NCBI GenBank assembly: GCA_017303795.1
Contig: JAFLBR010000002.1
Location: 310,001 to 374,000 of the forward strand
DNA: 64,000 bases
Source: Cytophagales bacterium
Lineage (GTDB): Bacteria; Bacteroidota; Bacteroidia; Cytophagales; Cyclobacteriaceae
Direction of reading: 5' to 3'
The stretch's first letter is position 1; each line of letters opens with the position of its first letter. The translations under genes and the position numbers were made by a program. The notes beneath the pieces are model-generated. The model made no database searches and was not told the origin of the DNA. It worked only from the letters and a program-made list of their open reading frames with translations. This document shows, one piece after another, positions 25,649 to 33,966 of this stretch.

Positions 25649-26728
25649 ATGCTGACGTTGATAATCGTATTTGGAGTTTTACTGGTGTTAGGCATCCTGT
25701 ATTTCATTTTCAGGATCGGAAACCTGGTGAGCTTGGTAAAAGGAAAAGAAGATGAAGAGACATCATGGAATTCGATTAACGCGTACCTCTTCTTGTTTTT
25801 TATGATTGGAAGCTTAGGAGCTTTCTTCTGGTACTCATATGCTACATTCGATGGTTATAATTTGCCGGTAGCTTCTGAGCATGGGGAAGTTACCGATTAT
25901 CTTTTCTGGTTAACCATGGCTGTAACGGTAGTGGCGTTTACCATAATATTTATTGTAATGTTCTGGTTCACCTTTAAGTATCGTTACGAAAAAGGAAAGA
26001 AAGCAGAGTTTTTTGCGGATGACCATAAACTTGAAATTGCCTGGACGGTAGTTCCAGCTATTGTGTTGGCCTTGTTGATCTTTAGCGGTTTGCGTGCCTG
26101 GAACGATATTACCGATGAGGCTTCTAAAGATGCAGCTGTAATTGAAGTAATTGGCCAGCAATTTTTATGGACAGCCCGTTATCCGGGTAAAGACAACTTG
26201 CTGGGACATCATAACTATAAAATGATTGATGCTTCTAATGAGTTTGGCTTGGATTTATCTAATGAGAATAGTTGGGATGATTTCAAGTCATTAGAGCTTC
26301 ATTTACCCAAAGGCAAAGAAGTTAAATTGATGATCCGCGCTAAAGATGTTTTGCATAGCGTGTTTCTGCCACACTTCCGCGTAAAAATGGATGCTGTACC
26401 AGGCATGCATACCACATTTAAGTTTATCGCAACCAAGTCAACAGCAGAGATGCGTTCTGAAACCGGAAATCCTAATTTCAATTACGAAATGGCGTGTGCT
26501 GAAATTTGTGGTAAAGGCCACTTCTCTATGCGCTTTCCAGTATTTGTACATGATAGCGTAGAAGATTACGAGAATTGGTTGAAGTCTCAGGATGCCTGGT
26601 TAAAACAAAACCCAGACTACCTGAAACAGGTGCCCGCTGAAAAGCGCGAGGCAGCAATTGTAAAGGCAGGAATTCCGGCTGATAGCAAAGAAGCCATTCA
26701 ACAAGCTCCGGCTGTAACCTTAAATTAA
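25649..26728 (+). CDS. coxB: Cytochrome c oxidase subunit II
   Basis: 359 residues. An extra N-terminal helix (about 1-22) precedes the usual two-helix hairpin (about 45-68 and 87-112) and the periplasmic cupredoxin domain. The CuA site is complete: HSVFLPHFR supplies the first His and MACAEICGKGHFSM has C-x3-C-x3-H-x2-M. The C-terminal tail of about 45 residues is charged and helical. I see no CxxCH, so the heme c of classic caa3 subunit II is absent, and electrons must come from a separate cytochrome or from ACIII. Confidence 0.95.
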   Translation: MLTLIIVFGVLLVLGILYFIFRIGNLVSLVKGKEDEETSWNSINAYLFLFFMIGSLGAFFWYSYATFDGYNLPVASEHGEVTDYLFWLTMAVTVVAFTIIFIVMFWFTFKYRYEKGKKAEFFADDHKLEIAWTVVPAIVLALLIFSGLRAWNDITDEASKDAAVIEVIGQQFLWTARYPGKDNLLGHHNYKMIDASNEFGLDLSNENSWDDFKSLELHLPKGKEVKLMIRAKDVLHSVFLPHFRVKMDAVPGMHTTFKFIATKSTAEMRSETGNPNFNYEMACAEICGKGHFSMRFPVFVHDSVEDYENWLKSQDAWLKQNPDYLKQVPAEKREAAIVKAGIPADSKEAIQQAPAVTLN

Positions 26729-26741
26729 GATATTATAAGTC

Positions 26742-28625
26742 ATGGCAACGATAGATATACATCCTCAAACATCAACCCACCACCACGATGATCATGCACA
26801 CGAGCATGAACATCATCATGGTAATTTCTGGACGAACTATGTATTTTCTGAAGATCATAAAGTAATTGCGAAGCAATTCCTGATTACGGGTATGGCCTGG
26901 GCCTTGATTGGCGGAATTCTTTCTGTATTGTTTCGTCTGCAATTGGGTTTTCCTGATGCAGACCTTTCGTGGTTAAAACCAATCTTGGGTGGGTGGTTAA
27001 CTCCCGAAGGAAAGATTGATCCTGAATTTTACCTGGCCTTGGTTACGATGCACGGAACCATCATGGTGTTCTTTGTACTTACTGCGGGCTTGAGTGGTAC
27101 ATTCAGTAACTTCCTTATTCCTTTGCAGATTGGTGCCCGCGATATGGCCAGTGGTTTCATGAACATGTTATCATACTGGTTCTTCTTCGTGTCGAGTGTA
27201 ATCATGTTTACATCTTTGTTTATTTCTACCGGCCCGGCTTCGGGTGGTTGGGTAATTTATCCGCCTTTGAGCGCGTTGCCACAAGCTATGCAAGGTTCAG
27301 GATTGGGTATGACGTTGTGGTTGGTAGCTATGGCTATCTTCATTGCAAGTTCATTGTTGGGAAGTATCAACTACATTACTACTGTAATTAATATGCGCAC
27401 GCAGGGTATGTCGTTTACCCGTTTGCCGCTTACCATCTGGGCGTTTTTCTTTACAGCCATTATTGGTGTGTTGTCTTTCCCGGTATTGTTCGCAGCTGCC
27501 TTGTTGTTGATCTTCGATAGAAGTTTCGGAACCAGTTTCTACTTATCTGACATTTATATTGGTGGTGAAGCATTACCCAACCAGGGTGGAAGCCCGATTT
27601 TGTTCCAGCACTTGTTCTGGTTCCTTGGTCACCCGGAAGTGTATATTGTGTTATTACCGGCATTAGGTATTACCTCTGAAATTATTGCGACCAACTCGCG
27701 TAAGCCGATCTTTGGTTATAAAGCGATGGTGGGTTCCATGTTGTTCATCGCTATTCTATCATTTGTTGTATGGGCGCACCACATGTTTGTAACGGGTATG
27801 AATCCATTCCTCGGTTCAATCTTTACGCTGCTTACGCTGATTATTGCGGTGCCTTCGGCTGTTAAAATCTTTAACTACGTTACTACACTCTGGAAAGGAA
27901 ACATCCGCTTTACGGCTGCGATGTTGTTCTCCATTGGTCTGGTATCGTTTTTCTTAACGGGTGGTATTACCGGTATCTTCCTGGGTAATTCTGCTATCGA
28001 TATTCAATTACACGATACCTACTTTGTGGTAGCTCACTTTCACCTGGTAATGGGTAGCGCATCATTCTTTGGTATGGTGGCTGGGGTGTACCATTGGTTC
28101 CCTAAAATGTTTGGCCGTATGATGGACGAACGTTTGGGTTACATCCACTTCTGGTTAACCTTCCTTGGTGTTTATTTGGTATTCTTCCCGATGCACTACA
28201 TTGGTATTGCAGGTTTCCCGCGCAGGTATTACAGTTGGACTAACTTCGAAACCTTTAGTGGTTTTGCTGACTTGAATATGCTGGTAAGTGCGGCCGCGAT
28301 CTTAACCTTGAGTGCGCAGTTTATCTTCCTGTTCAACTTTATCTATAGCATTTTCAGAGGTAAAGCTGCTTCGGCTAACCCGTGGAACTCCACCACATTG
28401 GAGTGGACAACACCACGCAATCCCGGACACGGTAACTGGCCTGGCGAAATTCCAACTGTTTACCGTTGGCCCTACGATTACAGCAAGCCCGGTGCTAAAG
28501 AAGATTTTATTCCACAGCATATTCCATATTCTGAAACTCCGGAATCAAACCTGCCTCATGAAAATGAGTTGATCAAATTGGAACTTAACAACGGTTCTAT
28601 TGATGTAGAAAAGAATAAGCATTAA
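26742..28625 (+). CDS. coxA: Cytochrome c oxidase subunit I
   Basis: 627 residues. Twelve or more membrane helices with the full set of ligands: VTMHGTIMVFF (heme a His), FLGHPEVYIVLLPALG (CuB His and the cross-linked Tyr of A-type enzymes), VVWAHHMFVTGM (CuB His pair), and HDTYFVVAHFHLVMG (heme a3 and heme a His). The N-terminus is strikingly His-rich, with ten His in the first 28 residues. Catalytic subunit reducing O2 to water. It lies 13 bases after coxB. A terminator-like hairpin follows inside the start of ctaA. Confidence 0.97.
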   Translation: MATIDIHPQTSTHHHDDHAHEHEHHHGNFWTNYVFSEDHKVIAKQFLITGMAWALIGGILSVLFRLQLGFPDADLSWLKPILGGWLTPEGKIDPEFYLALVTMHGTIMVFFVLTAGLSGTFSNFLIPLQIGARDMASGFMNMLSYWFFFVSSVIMFTSLFISTGPASGGWVIYPPLSALPQAMQGSGLGMTLWLVAMAIFIASSLLGSINYITTVINMRTQGMSFTRLPLTIWAFFFTAIIGVLSFPVLFAAALLLIFDRSFGTSFYLSDIYIGGEALPNQGGSPILFQHLFWFLGHPEVYIVLLPALGITSEIIATNSRKPIFGYKAMVGSMLFIAILSFVVWAHHMFVTGMNPFLGSIFTLLTLIIAVPSAVKIFNYVTTLWKGNIRFTAAMLFSIGLVSFFLTGGITGIFLGNSAIDIQLHDTYFVVAHFHLVMGSASFFGMVAGVYHWFPKMFGRMMDERLGYIHFWLTFLGVYLVFFPMHYIGIAGFPRRYYSWTNFETFSGFADLNMLVSAAAILTLSAQFIFLFNFIYSIFRGKAASANPWNSTTLEWTTPRNPGHGNWPGEIPTVYRWPYDYSKPGAKEDFIPQHIPYSETPESNLPHENELIKLELNNGSIDVEKNKH

Positions 28626-28639
28626 TCGCGTAAGCGTTG

Positions 28640-29647
28640 ATGAATACAGCGACCAGTCGGTTTCACAGGCTTTGCCTGATAACACTGGTCGCTGTTTATT
28701 TTTTAATATTAGTAGGCGGGATAGTACGCAGCACGGGTTCGGGTATGGGTTGCCCCGATTGGCCGAAATGTTTTGGTTCCTGGGTTCCACCTATATCTAT
28801 CAATCAACTGCCTTCTGATTACAAAGAAAAGTTTGCCGCTATTCGCGAGGCAAAGAATAGAAAGTTTGCCCGTTACCTGAATATATTCGGATTCGAGTCA
28901 ACAGCCAACGCCATTCTAAACGATAAGTCCATTCTGGTTGAAGCCGATTTTAATGCTGCCAAAACCTGGATTGAGTATTTGAATCGGATTGTGGGTGTGA
29001 TTATCGGGTTTCTGATTATAGCCGTGTTTGTATTAAGCTTCCGCCTGCGCAAAGAACATAAGTCATGGTTCTGGATTGCGCTGGCCACTTTAATTACGGT
29101 TATCATTCAAGGTTGGTTTGGCTCTATTGTAGTGTCCACCAATCTTACTTCCTGGACTATTACCATCCACATGCTGATGGCCTTTGTGCTGGTTGGTTTA
29201 TTAATATGGCTCTATGAAAAGAGCGCAGCACCCACTCGTTTACCTTCCGCAAAATATACCCGGTTACTTCTGGTAATGGCAATGATTTTATTGATTGTAC
29301 AAGTACTGCTAGGCACCGAAGTTAGGGCAGCCATTGATCGCGTTGCCGGACTGTTTATACCCCGCGAGTCGTGGATTACAGAGGCTGGAAAGGATTTTCT
29401 GATACATCGGTCGTTTTCGTGGATTGTGGTGCTGGTGCATGCGGTTTTGGTGTATAGATTATTCAAAACAAGCCGCGCTAATCCTTTACCAGTTGCCCTT
29501 GTTCTGCTAATTTTGCTCACCCTGATTACAGGTATTGGAATGGCCTATTTTGCAGTTCCGGCCTATCTTCAGCCTATACATTTACTGGTGGCAACCCTTA
29601 CTTTTGGTATCCAGTTTTTGTTGTTAATGAGGTTAAAAACGAATTGA
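28640..29647 (+). CDS. ctaA: Heme A synthase (CtaA/COX15)
   Basis: 335 residues from ATG 28640 (a TTG one codon earlier is unlikely). It oxidises the heme O methyl group to make heme A for the oxidase. Eight predicted helices. The His residues expected for heme are in NRIVGVIIGF-adjacent segments: TITIHMLMAFVLVGLLIW, LIHRSFSWIVVLVHAVLVYR and LQPIHLLVATLTFG. The N-terminal GGIVRSTGSGMGCPDWPKCF is a family hallmark. The first 20 codons also form a strong hairpin followed by a T-rich run (28646-28704). Confidence 0.94.
   Translation: MNTATSRFHRLCLITLVAVYFLILVGGIVRSTGSGMGCPDWPKCFGSWVPPISINQLPSDYKEKFAAIREAKNRKFARYLNIFGFESTANAILNDKSILVEADFNAAKTWIEYLNRIVGVIIGFLIIAVFVLSFRLRKEHKSWFWIALATLITVIIQGWFGSIVVSTNLTSWTITIHMLMAFVLVGLLIWLYEKSAAPTRLPSAKYTRLLLVMAMILLIVQVLLGTEVRAAIDRVAGLFIPRESWITEAGKDFLIHRSFSWIVVLVHAVLVYRLFKTSRANPLPVALVLLILLTLITGIGMAYFAVPAYLQPIHLLVATLTFGIQFLLLMRLKTN
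28646..28704 (+). terminator. Terminator- or attenuator-like hairpin inside the ctaA 5' coding region
   Basis: ACAGCGACCAGT (28646-28657) is the exact reverse complement of ACTGGTCGCTGT (28684-28695). Inside it, CAGGC pairs with GCCTG around TTT. A T-rich tract (TTTATTTTTT) follows at once. It starts six bases after the A of the ctaA ATG. It could end most transcripts after coxA and so make less CtaA and downstream product. Confidence 0.5.
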
Positions 29648-29648
29648 G

Positions 29649-30542
29649 ATGCCCGAATCCATAACTACAGCAGCTACCATTTCAGCAGGCACTAAAATCC
29701 GGGCTTTCGTGGAATTGCTGAAAGTCAGATTATCGTTGCTGGTAGCTTTTTCATGTGCATTTGGTTACGGTTTGGCTACACGCGGCAATATGGATTGGCA
29801 GGTGCTAATCATGCTTACGTTGGGTGGGTTTCTGTTATCGGGAGCTTCGGTTAGTATTAATCAGATTTTGGAAAAAGATCTGGATTCGTTAATGACCCGT
29901 ACACAAAATCGCCCTTTACCAACAGCCCGGTTAACGGTAAGTGAAGCGACCGTCTTTACACTCATCTGCCTGATAGCAAGTTTGGTTATTCTGTGGATTT
30001 ACACCAACCCACTTACTGTAGTCCTGTCAATCATTTCAATGTTGCTGTATAGCTTTGTCTATACTCCTCTAAAGCAGGTTGGCCCGATAGCAGTTTTTGT
30101 TGGTGCTATACCCGGAGCCTTGCCGCCTTTGTTGGGTTGGATAGCTGCTACCGGTTCTATTACATACGAAGCCATAATCATTTTTGGGATTCAATTTATC
30201 TGGCAGTTTCCGCACTTCTGGGCAATAGCCTGGGTAGCCGATGATGATTATAAGAAAGCCGGATTTAAACTGCTGCCATCGGGTGGGGGAAAAGACTTGA
30301 ACACCGCCATTCAGATTATGGTTTATACCTTGTTTTTAATTCCGTTAGGATTGTTACCAGCAACTTTTGGTATAACTGGAATTTATTCGGCAGTGGTAGC
30401 TACCATTTGCGGGGCAGCTTTTTTTGCGCAGACCTTTTCGTTAATGAAAACAGGAAGCCGCCAGTCAGCGTTAAGAATAATGTTCGGATCTTTTATTTAC
30501 CTGCCGGTAGTACAGATTGCGTATTTGTTGGATAAAATTTAA
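29649..30542 (+). CDS. ctaB: Protoheme IX farnesyltransferase (heme O synthase)
   Basis: 297 residues with about nine helices; UbiA-family prenyltransferase. The polyprenyl-Mg motif is NQILEKDLDSLMTRTQNR, matching the N-x4-DxD-x2-MxRT pattern of CtaB/CyoE. A second conserved loop is WAIAWVADDDYKKAGFKLLP. It attaches farnesyl to heme B to give heme O, the substrate of CtaA encoded one base upstream. The pair supplies heme A for the neighbouring oxidase. Confidence 0.95.
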   Translation: MPESITTAATISAGTKIRAFVELLKVRLSLLVAFSCAFGYGLATRGNMDWQVLIMLTLGGFLLSGASVSINQILEKDLDSLMTRTQNRPLPTARLTVSEATVFTLICLIASLVILWIYTNPLTVVLSIISMLLYSFVYTPLKQVGPIAVFVGAIPGALPPLLGWIAATGSITYEAIIIFGIQFIWQFPHFWAIAWVADDDYKKAGFKLLPSGGGKDLNTAIQIMVYTLFLIPLGLLPATFGITGIYSAVVATICGAAFFAQTFSLMKTGSRQSALRIMFGSFIYLPVVQIAYLLDKI

Positions 30543-30549
30543 TGTGGCG

Positions 30550-31143
30550 ATGGATAATTTAACAACCGGAGATTTTAAGATAGTAGAAGAGCCAGCCAAG
30601 CCGTTGGCGATGGAGCCCCGTAAGTTTGGAATGTGGATTTTTATGGGCAGTGTGGTGATGTTGTTTGCCGCGTTAACATCGGCTTACATTGTGCGCGAAG
30701 CTGAAGGCAACTGGGTGTATTTCGATATGCCGCAGGTGTTCACGATTTCAACGGTAGTAATTCTGGTAAGTAGTATTACCATGCAATGGGCATACTGGTC
30801 AGCAAAAAAAGATAACCTCCAAAATGCCAAGGTGATGATATCCATCACTGCCGTTTTAGGGTTAGCGTTTGTAGTATTGCAATGGCAGGGCTGGGGTCAA
30901 CTGGTAGCCAATAAAATTTATTTTGTAGGCAACCCATCAGGTTCTTTTCTGTATGTACTTACGGGAGTTCATGCCCTGCACATTATTAGCGCTTTGGTTT
31001 TCCTGCTGATTGTGTTAGTAGCTACATATCGTTACAAAGTTCACTCAAAAAGCCTCGTTAGCATAGAAATGTGTACAACTTACTGGCATTTTTTGGGCGG
31101 ACTTTGGCTATATTTGTTCGTATTTCTATTATTGTATCGTTAA
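30550..31143 (+). CDS. Cytochrome c oxidase subunit III-like protein (first copy)
   Basis: 197 residues from ATG 30550; GTG 30544 is also possible. Five helices typical of the short heme-copper oxidase subunit III (KFGMWIFMGSVVMLFAALTS, then TGVHALHIISALVFLLIV and TYWHFLGGLWLYLFVFLLLY). It has no metal and supports the stability and proton uptake of subunit I. A second subunit III follows 18 bases later, the tandem arrangement usual in Bacteroidota cox loci. Confidence 0.9.
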   Translation: MDNLTTGDFKIVEEPAKPLAMEPRKFGMWIFMGSVVMLFAALTSAYIVREAEGNWVYFDMPQVFTISTVVILVSSITMQWAYWSAKKDNLQNAKVMISITAVLGLAFVVLQWQGWGQLVANKIYFVGNPSGSFLYVLTGVHALHIISALVFLLIVLVATYRYKVHSKSLVSIEMCTTYWHFLGGLWLYLFVFLLLYR

Positions 31144-31161
31144 AAAACCTAATACCTGATT

Positions 31162-31929
31162 ATGGCACATATTACAGCCACTGCAGTAACCGGAAAGAAC
31201 GTTTGGGATGGCGGAACATCGCCCATGGGTGCCAGCTATGGCAAGCTTATGATGTGGTTCTTCCTTCTTTCAGATGCATTCACTTTCTCAGGGTTACTGA
31301 TTACTTACGGACTGGTTCGTTCATCGCATCAGGCATACGAAGGCTTAGTAAGTACATTCACTTTCTCAACCGAGTACTGGCCCGTTCCTGAAAAAGTATT
31401 TGAAGCCGTTCCTTTCCTACATGGTTATGAATTGCCATTGGTGTTTGTAGGTATCATGACGTTTATTCTCATTATGAGTTCTGTAACCATGGTGTTGGCG
31501 GTTGAGGCTGGTCATAGAATGGATCGCAGAGCAGTTGAAAAATGGATGTTGTGGACAATCATTGGCGGTGCAACTTTCCTGGCTTGTCAGGCATGGGAGT
31601 GGACACACTTTATTGTTGGCACTGATTCTCCTACCATAGTGAAAGACTTTGTAAACGGACAATGGATAACGAAAGAAGTGTATGGGGCAAATCTTAAAAT
31701 CAATCAATACGGTCCGCAACCTTTTGCAGATTTCTTCTTCTTCATTACGGGCTTTCACGGCTTTCACGTGTTTAGCGGAGTGATGCTAAACTTCCTGATT
31801 TATTATAACACTGTTACAGGTGTGTACGAGCGCAGAGGCCATTATGAAATGGTAGAGAAGGTTGGCTTGTACTGGCACTTTGTAGATCTGGTTTGGGTAT
31901 TTGTTTTCACGTTCTTCTATCTTGTATAA
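31162..31929 (+). CDS. coxC: Cytochrome c oxidase subunit III (second copy)
   Basis: 255 residues. Larger than the first copy, with an insertion between helices that includes a periplasmic loop (about residues 55-90 and 150-180). Family segments: MMWFFLLSDAFTFSGLLITY, FLACQAWEWTHF, FFFFITGFHGFHVFSGVML and VEKVGLYWHFVDLVWVFVF. The two subunit III paralogues differ clearly, so this is an old duplication. Confidence 0.92.
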   Translation: MAHITATAVTGKNVWDGGTSPMGASYGKLMMWFFLLSDAFTFSGLLITYGLVRSSHQAYEGLVSTFTFSTEYWPVPEKVFEAVPFLHGYELPLVFVGIMTFILIMSSVTMVLAVEAGHRMDRRAVEKWMLWTIIGGATFLACQAWEWTHFIVGTDSPTIVKDFVNGQWITKEVYGANLKINQYGPQPFADFFFFITGFHGFHVFSGVMLNFLIYYNTVTGVYERRGHYEMVEKVGLYWHFVDLVWVFVFTFFYLV

Positions 31930-31931
31930 CT

Positions 31932-32264
31932 ATGGCACACCACGCACACGAACCACAAGTTACTGTTCTTCCGCCCGATAAAGCGAAGATCAAGAAATTA
32001 TGGACAATAGCTTTATACCTGTTGATAATTACGGGTATTGAATTTTTAATAGCATTTTTGGTGCCTCACGAATACAAACAACTGCGCGTATGGGTATTTG
32101 TTGCATTAACAATTGTAAAGGCAGCCTACATAGTCGGTGAGTTTATGCACCTGCGCTACGAGGTAAAAGTATTGTTCTGGTCAATCCTGATTCCCATCAT
32201 CTTCATTGTGTGGATGCTGGTTGCATTTGTATATGAAGGAATTAAAATGCCGGTATTTCAATAA
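31932..32264 (+). CDS. Cytochrome c oxidase subunit IV family protein
   Basis: 110 residues from ATG 31932; an earlier in-frame start overlaps coxC and is unlikely. Three membrane helices (LWTIALYLLIITGIEFLIAF, VWVFVALTIVKAAYIVGEFM, LFWSILIPIIFIVWMLVAFV) match the prokaryotic subunit IV of caa3 oxidases. The N-terminus MAHHAHEPQ is His-rich like CoxA. It is the last gene before a strong terminator. Confidence 0.88.
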   Translation: MAHHAHEPQVTVLPPDKAKIKKLWTIALYLLIITGIEFLIAFLVPHEYKQLRVWVFVALTIVKAAYIVGEFMHLRYEVKVLFWSILIPIIFIVWMLVAFVYEGIKMPVFQ

Positions 32265-32285
32265 CGGTTATAATATTATGATCAC

Positions 32286-32320
32286 AAGAAGGCTAAAGTG
32301 GTGAACTTTAGCCTTCTTTT
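32286..32320 (+). terminator. Strong intrinsic terminator closing the act-cox operon
   Basis: AAGAAGGCTAAAGT pairs with ACTTTAGCCTTCTT in a 13-14 bp perfect stem with loop GGTGA and a T tract. It lies 22 bases after the subunit IV stop. Confidence 0.9.
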
Positions 32321-32335
32321 TATGTTACCTGATTG

Positions 32336-32812
32336 ATGTCCAAAAAGTTTATTTATCTCTTTTTAGCGCTGCTCTTACCGGGGCTCATTTTTGTGTTTCT
32401 TCGGAAGTATGGTAAGAATGAATTTAATATTCCGGTGTATTACGAAACTGGAGTAACGGATGCTCCTGCTGAATGTGGTACTTATCCAACTCCGTATCGG
32501 GTGGTTGATTCTGTATTACAGGTTATCCGCACGGCCAACAAACCCGTACTTGTGGTAACCGATTCATCAACCGATATAAAGAGAAATCTGGCTCGGTTAA
32601 AATCGGAGTTGAACGATTCCTTTACGGTTGTCTTTCCTGAGTCAAATACGCGTTGGGCTACCTGGTTGGATTGTGCCTTCTTATTGCAGAAACCGTGGAC
32701 GGCAGTTTTGATTGATGAGCAAGGTCAGATTCGAGGGTACTACTCACCGACCTCGCGCGAAGAATCAGATCGCCTACTAGTTGAAATACGAATTTTATTA
32801 AAGCAATATTAA
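32336..32812 (+). CDS. SCO-like membrane-anchored protein lacking the copper CxxxC motif
   Basis: 158 residues from ATG 32336. One N-terminal helix (KFIYLFLALLLPGLIFVFLR), then a thioredoxin-like periplasmic part. The end (WTAVLIDEQGQIRGYYSPTS) resembles the last strands of SCO/SenC copper chaperones, and the anchor with KNEFNIPVYYETG is SCO-like. The CxxxC copper site is absent: the only cysteines are in PAECGTYP and WLDCAFLL. Position next to the oxidase genes suggests derivation from a CuA assembly factor. Starts 16 bases after the terminator and 3 bases before the DUF420 gene. Confidence 0.6.
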   Translation: MSKKFIYLFLALLLPGLIFVFLRKYGKNEFNIPVYYETGVTDAPAECGTYPTPYRVVDSVLQVIRTANKPVLVVTDSSTDIKRNLARLKSELNDSFTVVFPESNTRWATWLDCAFLLQKPWTAVLIDEQGQIRGYYSPTSREESDRLLVEIRILLKQY

Positions 32813-32815
32813 CGT

Positions 32816-33337
32816 ATGACCGAAACCACTAAATCACCTTACCATAAACTGATCGTTACACTTTCAATTGTGTTACCTATTGCAGTTGCTGCACTTTTCA
32901 GAATTAAAATACCGGGTTACGATTTTAGTTTTTTACCACCTATTTATGCAGCTACTAATGGCTTAACGGCTGTGTTGCTGATAGCAGCAGTAATTGCTAT
33001 TGAACGTAAGAAACGTAAACTGCACGAAGTGCTGATTAAGATCTGCATGAGTTTATCGGCAGCATTTCTGGTGATGTATGTGTTGTATCACATGACCAGC
33101 GATTCTACTGCATATGGTGGCGAAGGCGGCTGGCGAACTTTTTATTATATCATTCTTATCAGCCACATCATCTTGTCAGTAATAGTAGTGCCCTTTGTAT
33201 TATTTACGTTCTCCAGGGCGTTATCGGGTAATTTTGAAAGACATAAAGCGTTGGCTAAATTTACATTCCCGCTGTGGTTGTATGTAGCCATAACCGGTGT
33301 TATCGTTTACATTATGATTAGTCCGTATTATGCATAA
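32816..33337 (+). CDS. DUF420 membrane protein (CtaM-like oxidase assembly factor)
   Basis: 173 residues with about five helices. DUF420 landmarks are the KKRKLHEVLIKICMSLSAAF segment, YVLYHMTSDST, YYIILISHIILSVIVVPFVL and HKALAKFTFPLWLYVAITGV. The conserved His residues in helices suggest heme or metal handling. Firmicute members (CtaM/YozB) are linked to heme-copper oxidase maturation, and this position beside the cox genes fits. Confidence 0.88.
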   Translation: MTETTKSPYHKLIVTLSIVLPIAVAALFRIKIPGYDFSFLPPIYAATNGLTAVLLIAAVIAIERKKRKLHEVLIKICMSLSAAFLVMYVLYHMTSDSTAYGGEGGWRTFYYIILISHIILSVIVVPFVLFTFSRALSGNFERHKALAKFTFPLWLYVAITGVIVYIMISPYYA

Positions 33338-33338
33338 G

Positions 33339-33587
33339 ATGAAAACAGTTTTTCGGGTAGCAGCATTAGTGCTATTCTTTGTGCTGATTCAGGTGGAATC
33401 AAACGCGCAGTGTGCCATGTGCCGCACTCAATTAGAAAACAATGTAAGTAATGGCGACATTGGAATTGCAGCCGGAATTAACTTTGGAATTTTATATCTC
33501 TTTGCGGCTCCTTATTTAATAATTTCTCTCATTGCTTTCTTTTGGTATAGAACCAGTAAAAATGCCAAACGCAACGAATACGCTTAA
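33339..33587 (+). CDS. Small membrane protein with a CxxC motif
   Basis: 82 residues from ATG 33339; ATG 33330 overlaps the preceding stop and is also possible. A Sec signal ends at SNAQ, followed by CAMCRTQLENN and one C-terminal helix (GILYLFAAPYLIISLIAFFW). The exposed CxxC could bind a metal or do thiol exchange. Oxidase-locus position suggests an assembly role. I do not recognise a named family. Confidence 0.75.
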   Translation: MKTVFRVAALVLFFVLIQVESNAQCAMCRTQLENNVSNGDIGIAAGINFGILYLFAAPYLIISLIAFFWYRTSKNAKRNEYA

Positions 33588-33933
33588 TAGAATCTGGTTG
33601 GGTAAATGCCCACGTTGCCACAAAGGCGATATCTTCAAATACCCTTTAAGTAAGGTTTCTCATTTCGCGACTATGCACAGCGAGTGCCCGGTTTGTAATG
33701 CTTCGTTCAATCCCGAACCCGGTTTTTACTTCGGTGCTTTATTTGTGAGTTATGCTTTTACCGTAGCCATTATGGTTGCCGTGTGGTTAGTACTCTATGT
33801 TTTAGTAAATCCTGCCGATTGGATTTATGGGGTTGCATTGGTTGCGGGTGCAGTTTTGTTTTCTCCAATCAGTTTTCGCCTATCGCGGGTGCTGTGGCTC
33901 TATTGGTTTGGTGGCCACAAGCCCAATTCTTAA
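33562..33933 (+). CDS. DUF983 family protein
   Basis: 123 residues from ATG 33562, overlapping the preceding gene by 26 bases in another frame. Two CxxC pairs (LGKCPRCHKGDIF and SECPVCNASFNPEPGFYFGA) form a zinc-ribbon-like N-terminus, and two membrane helices follow. This is the DUF983 layout, commonly found near cytochrome oxidase genes in Bacteroidota and Alphaproteobacteria. Role unknown. Confidence 0.88.
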   Translation: MPNATNTLNRIWLGKCPRCHKGDIFKYPLSKVSHFATMHSECPVCNASFNPEPGFYFGALFVSYAFTVAIMVAVWLVLYVLVNPADWIYGVALVAGAVLFSPISFRLSRVLWLYWFGGHKPNS

Positions 33934-33966
33934 CTGGATTTCTTATTTTTAAGAAACCGTACACCA

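Noticed and set aside
26742-28625. cbb3-type oxidase
   Set aside because: Subunit I has the HPEVY cross-linked Tyr and is accompanied by a CuA subunit II, ctaA and ctaB, so this is an A-type heme-copper oxidase.
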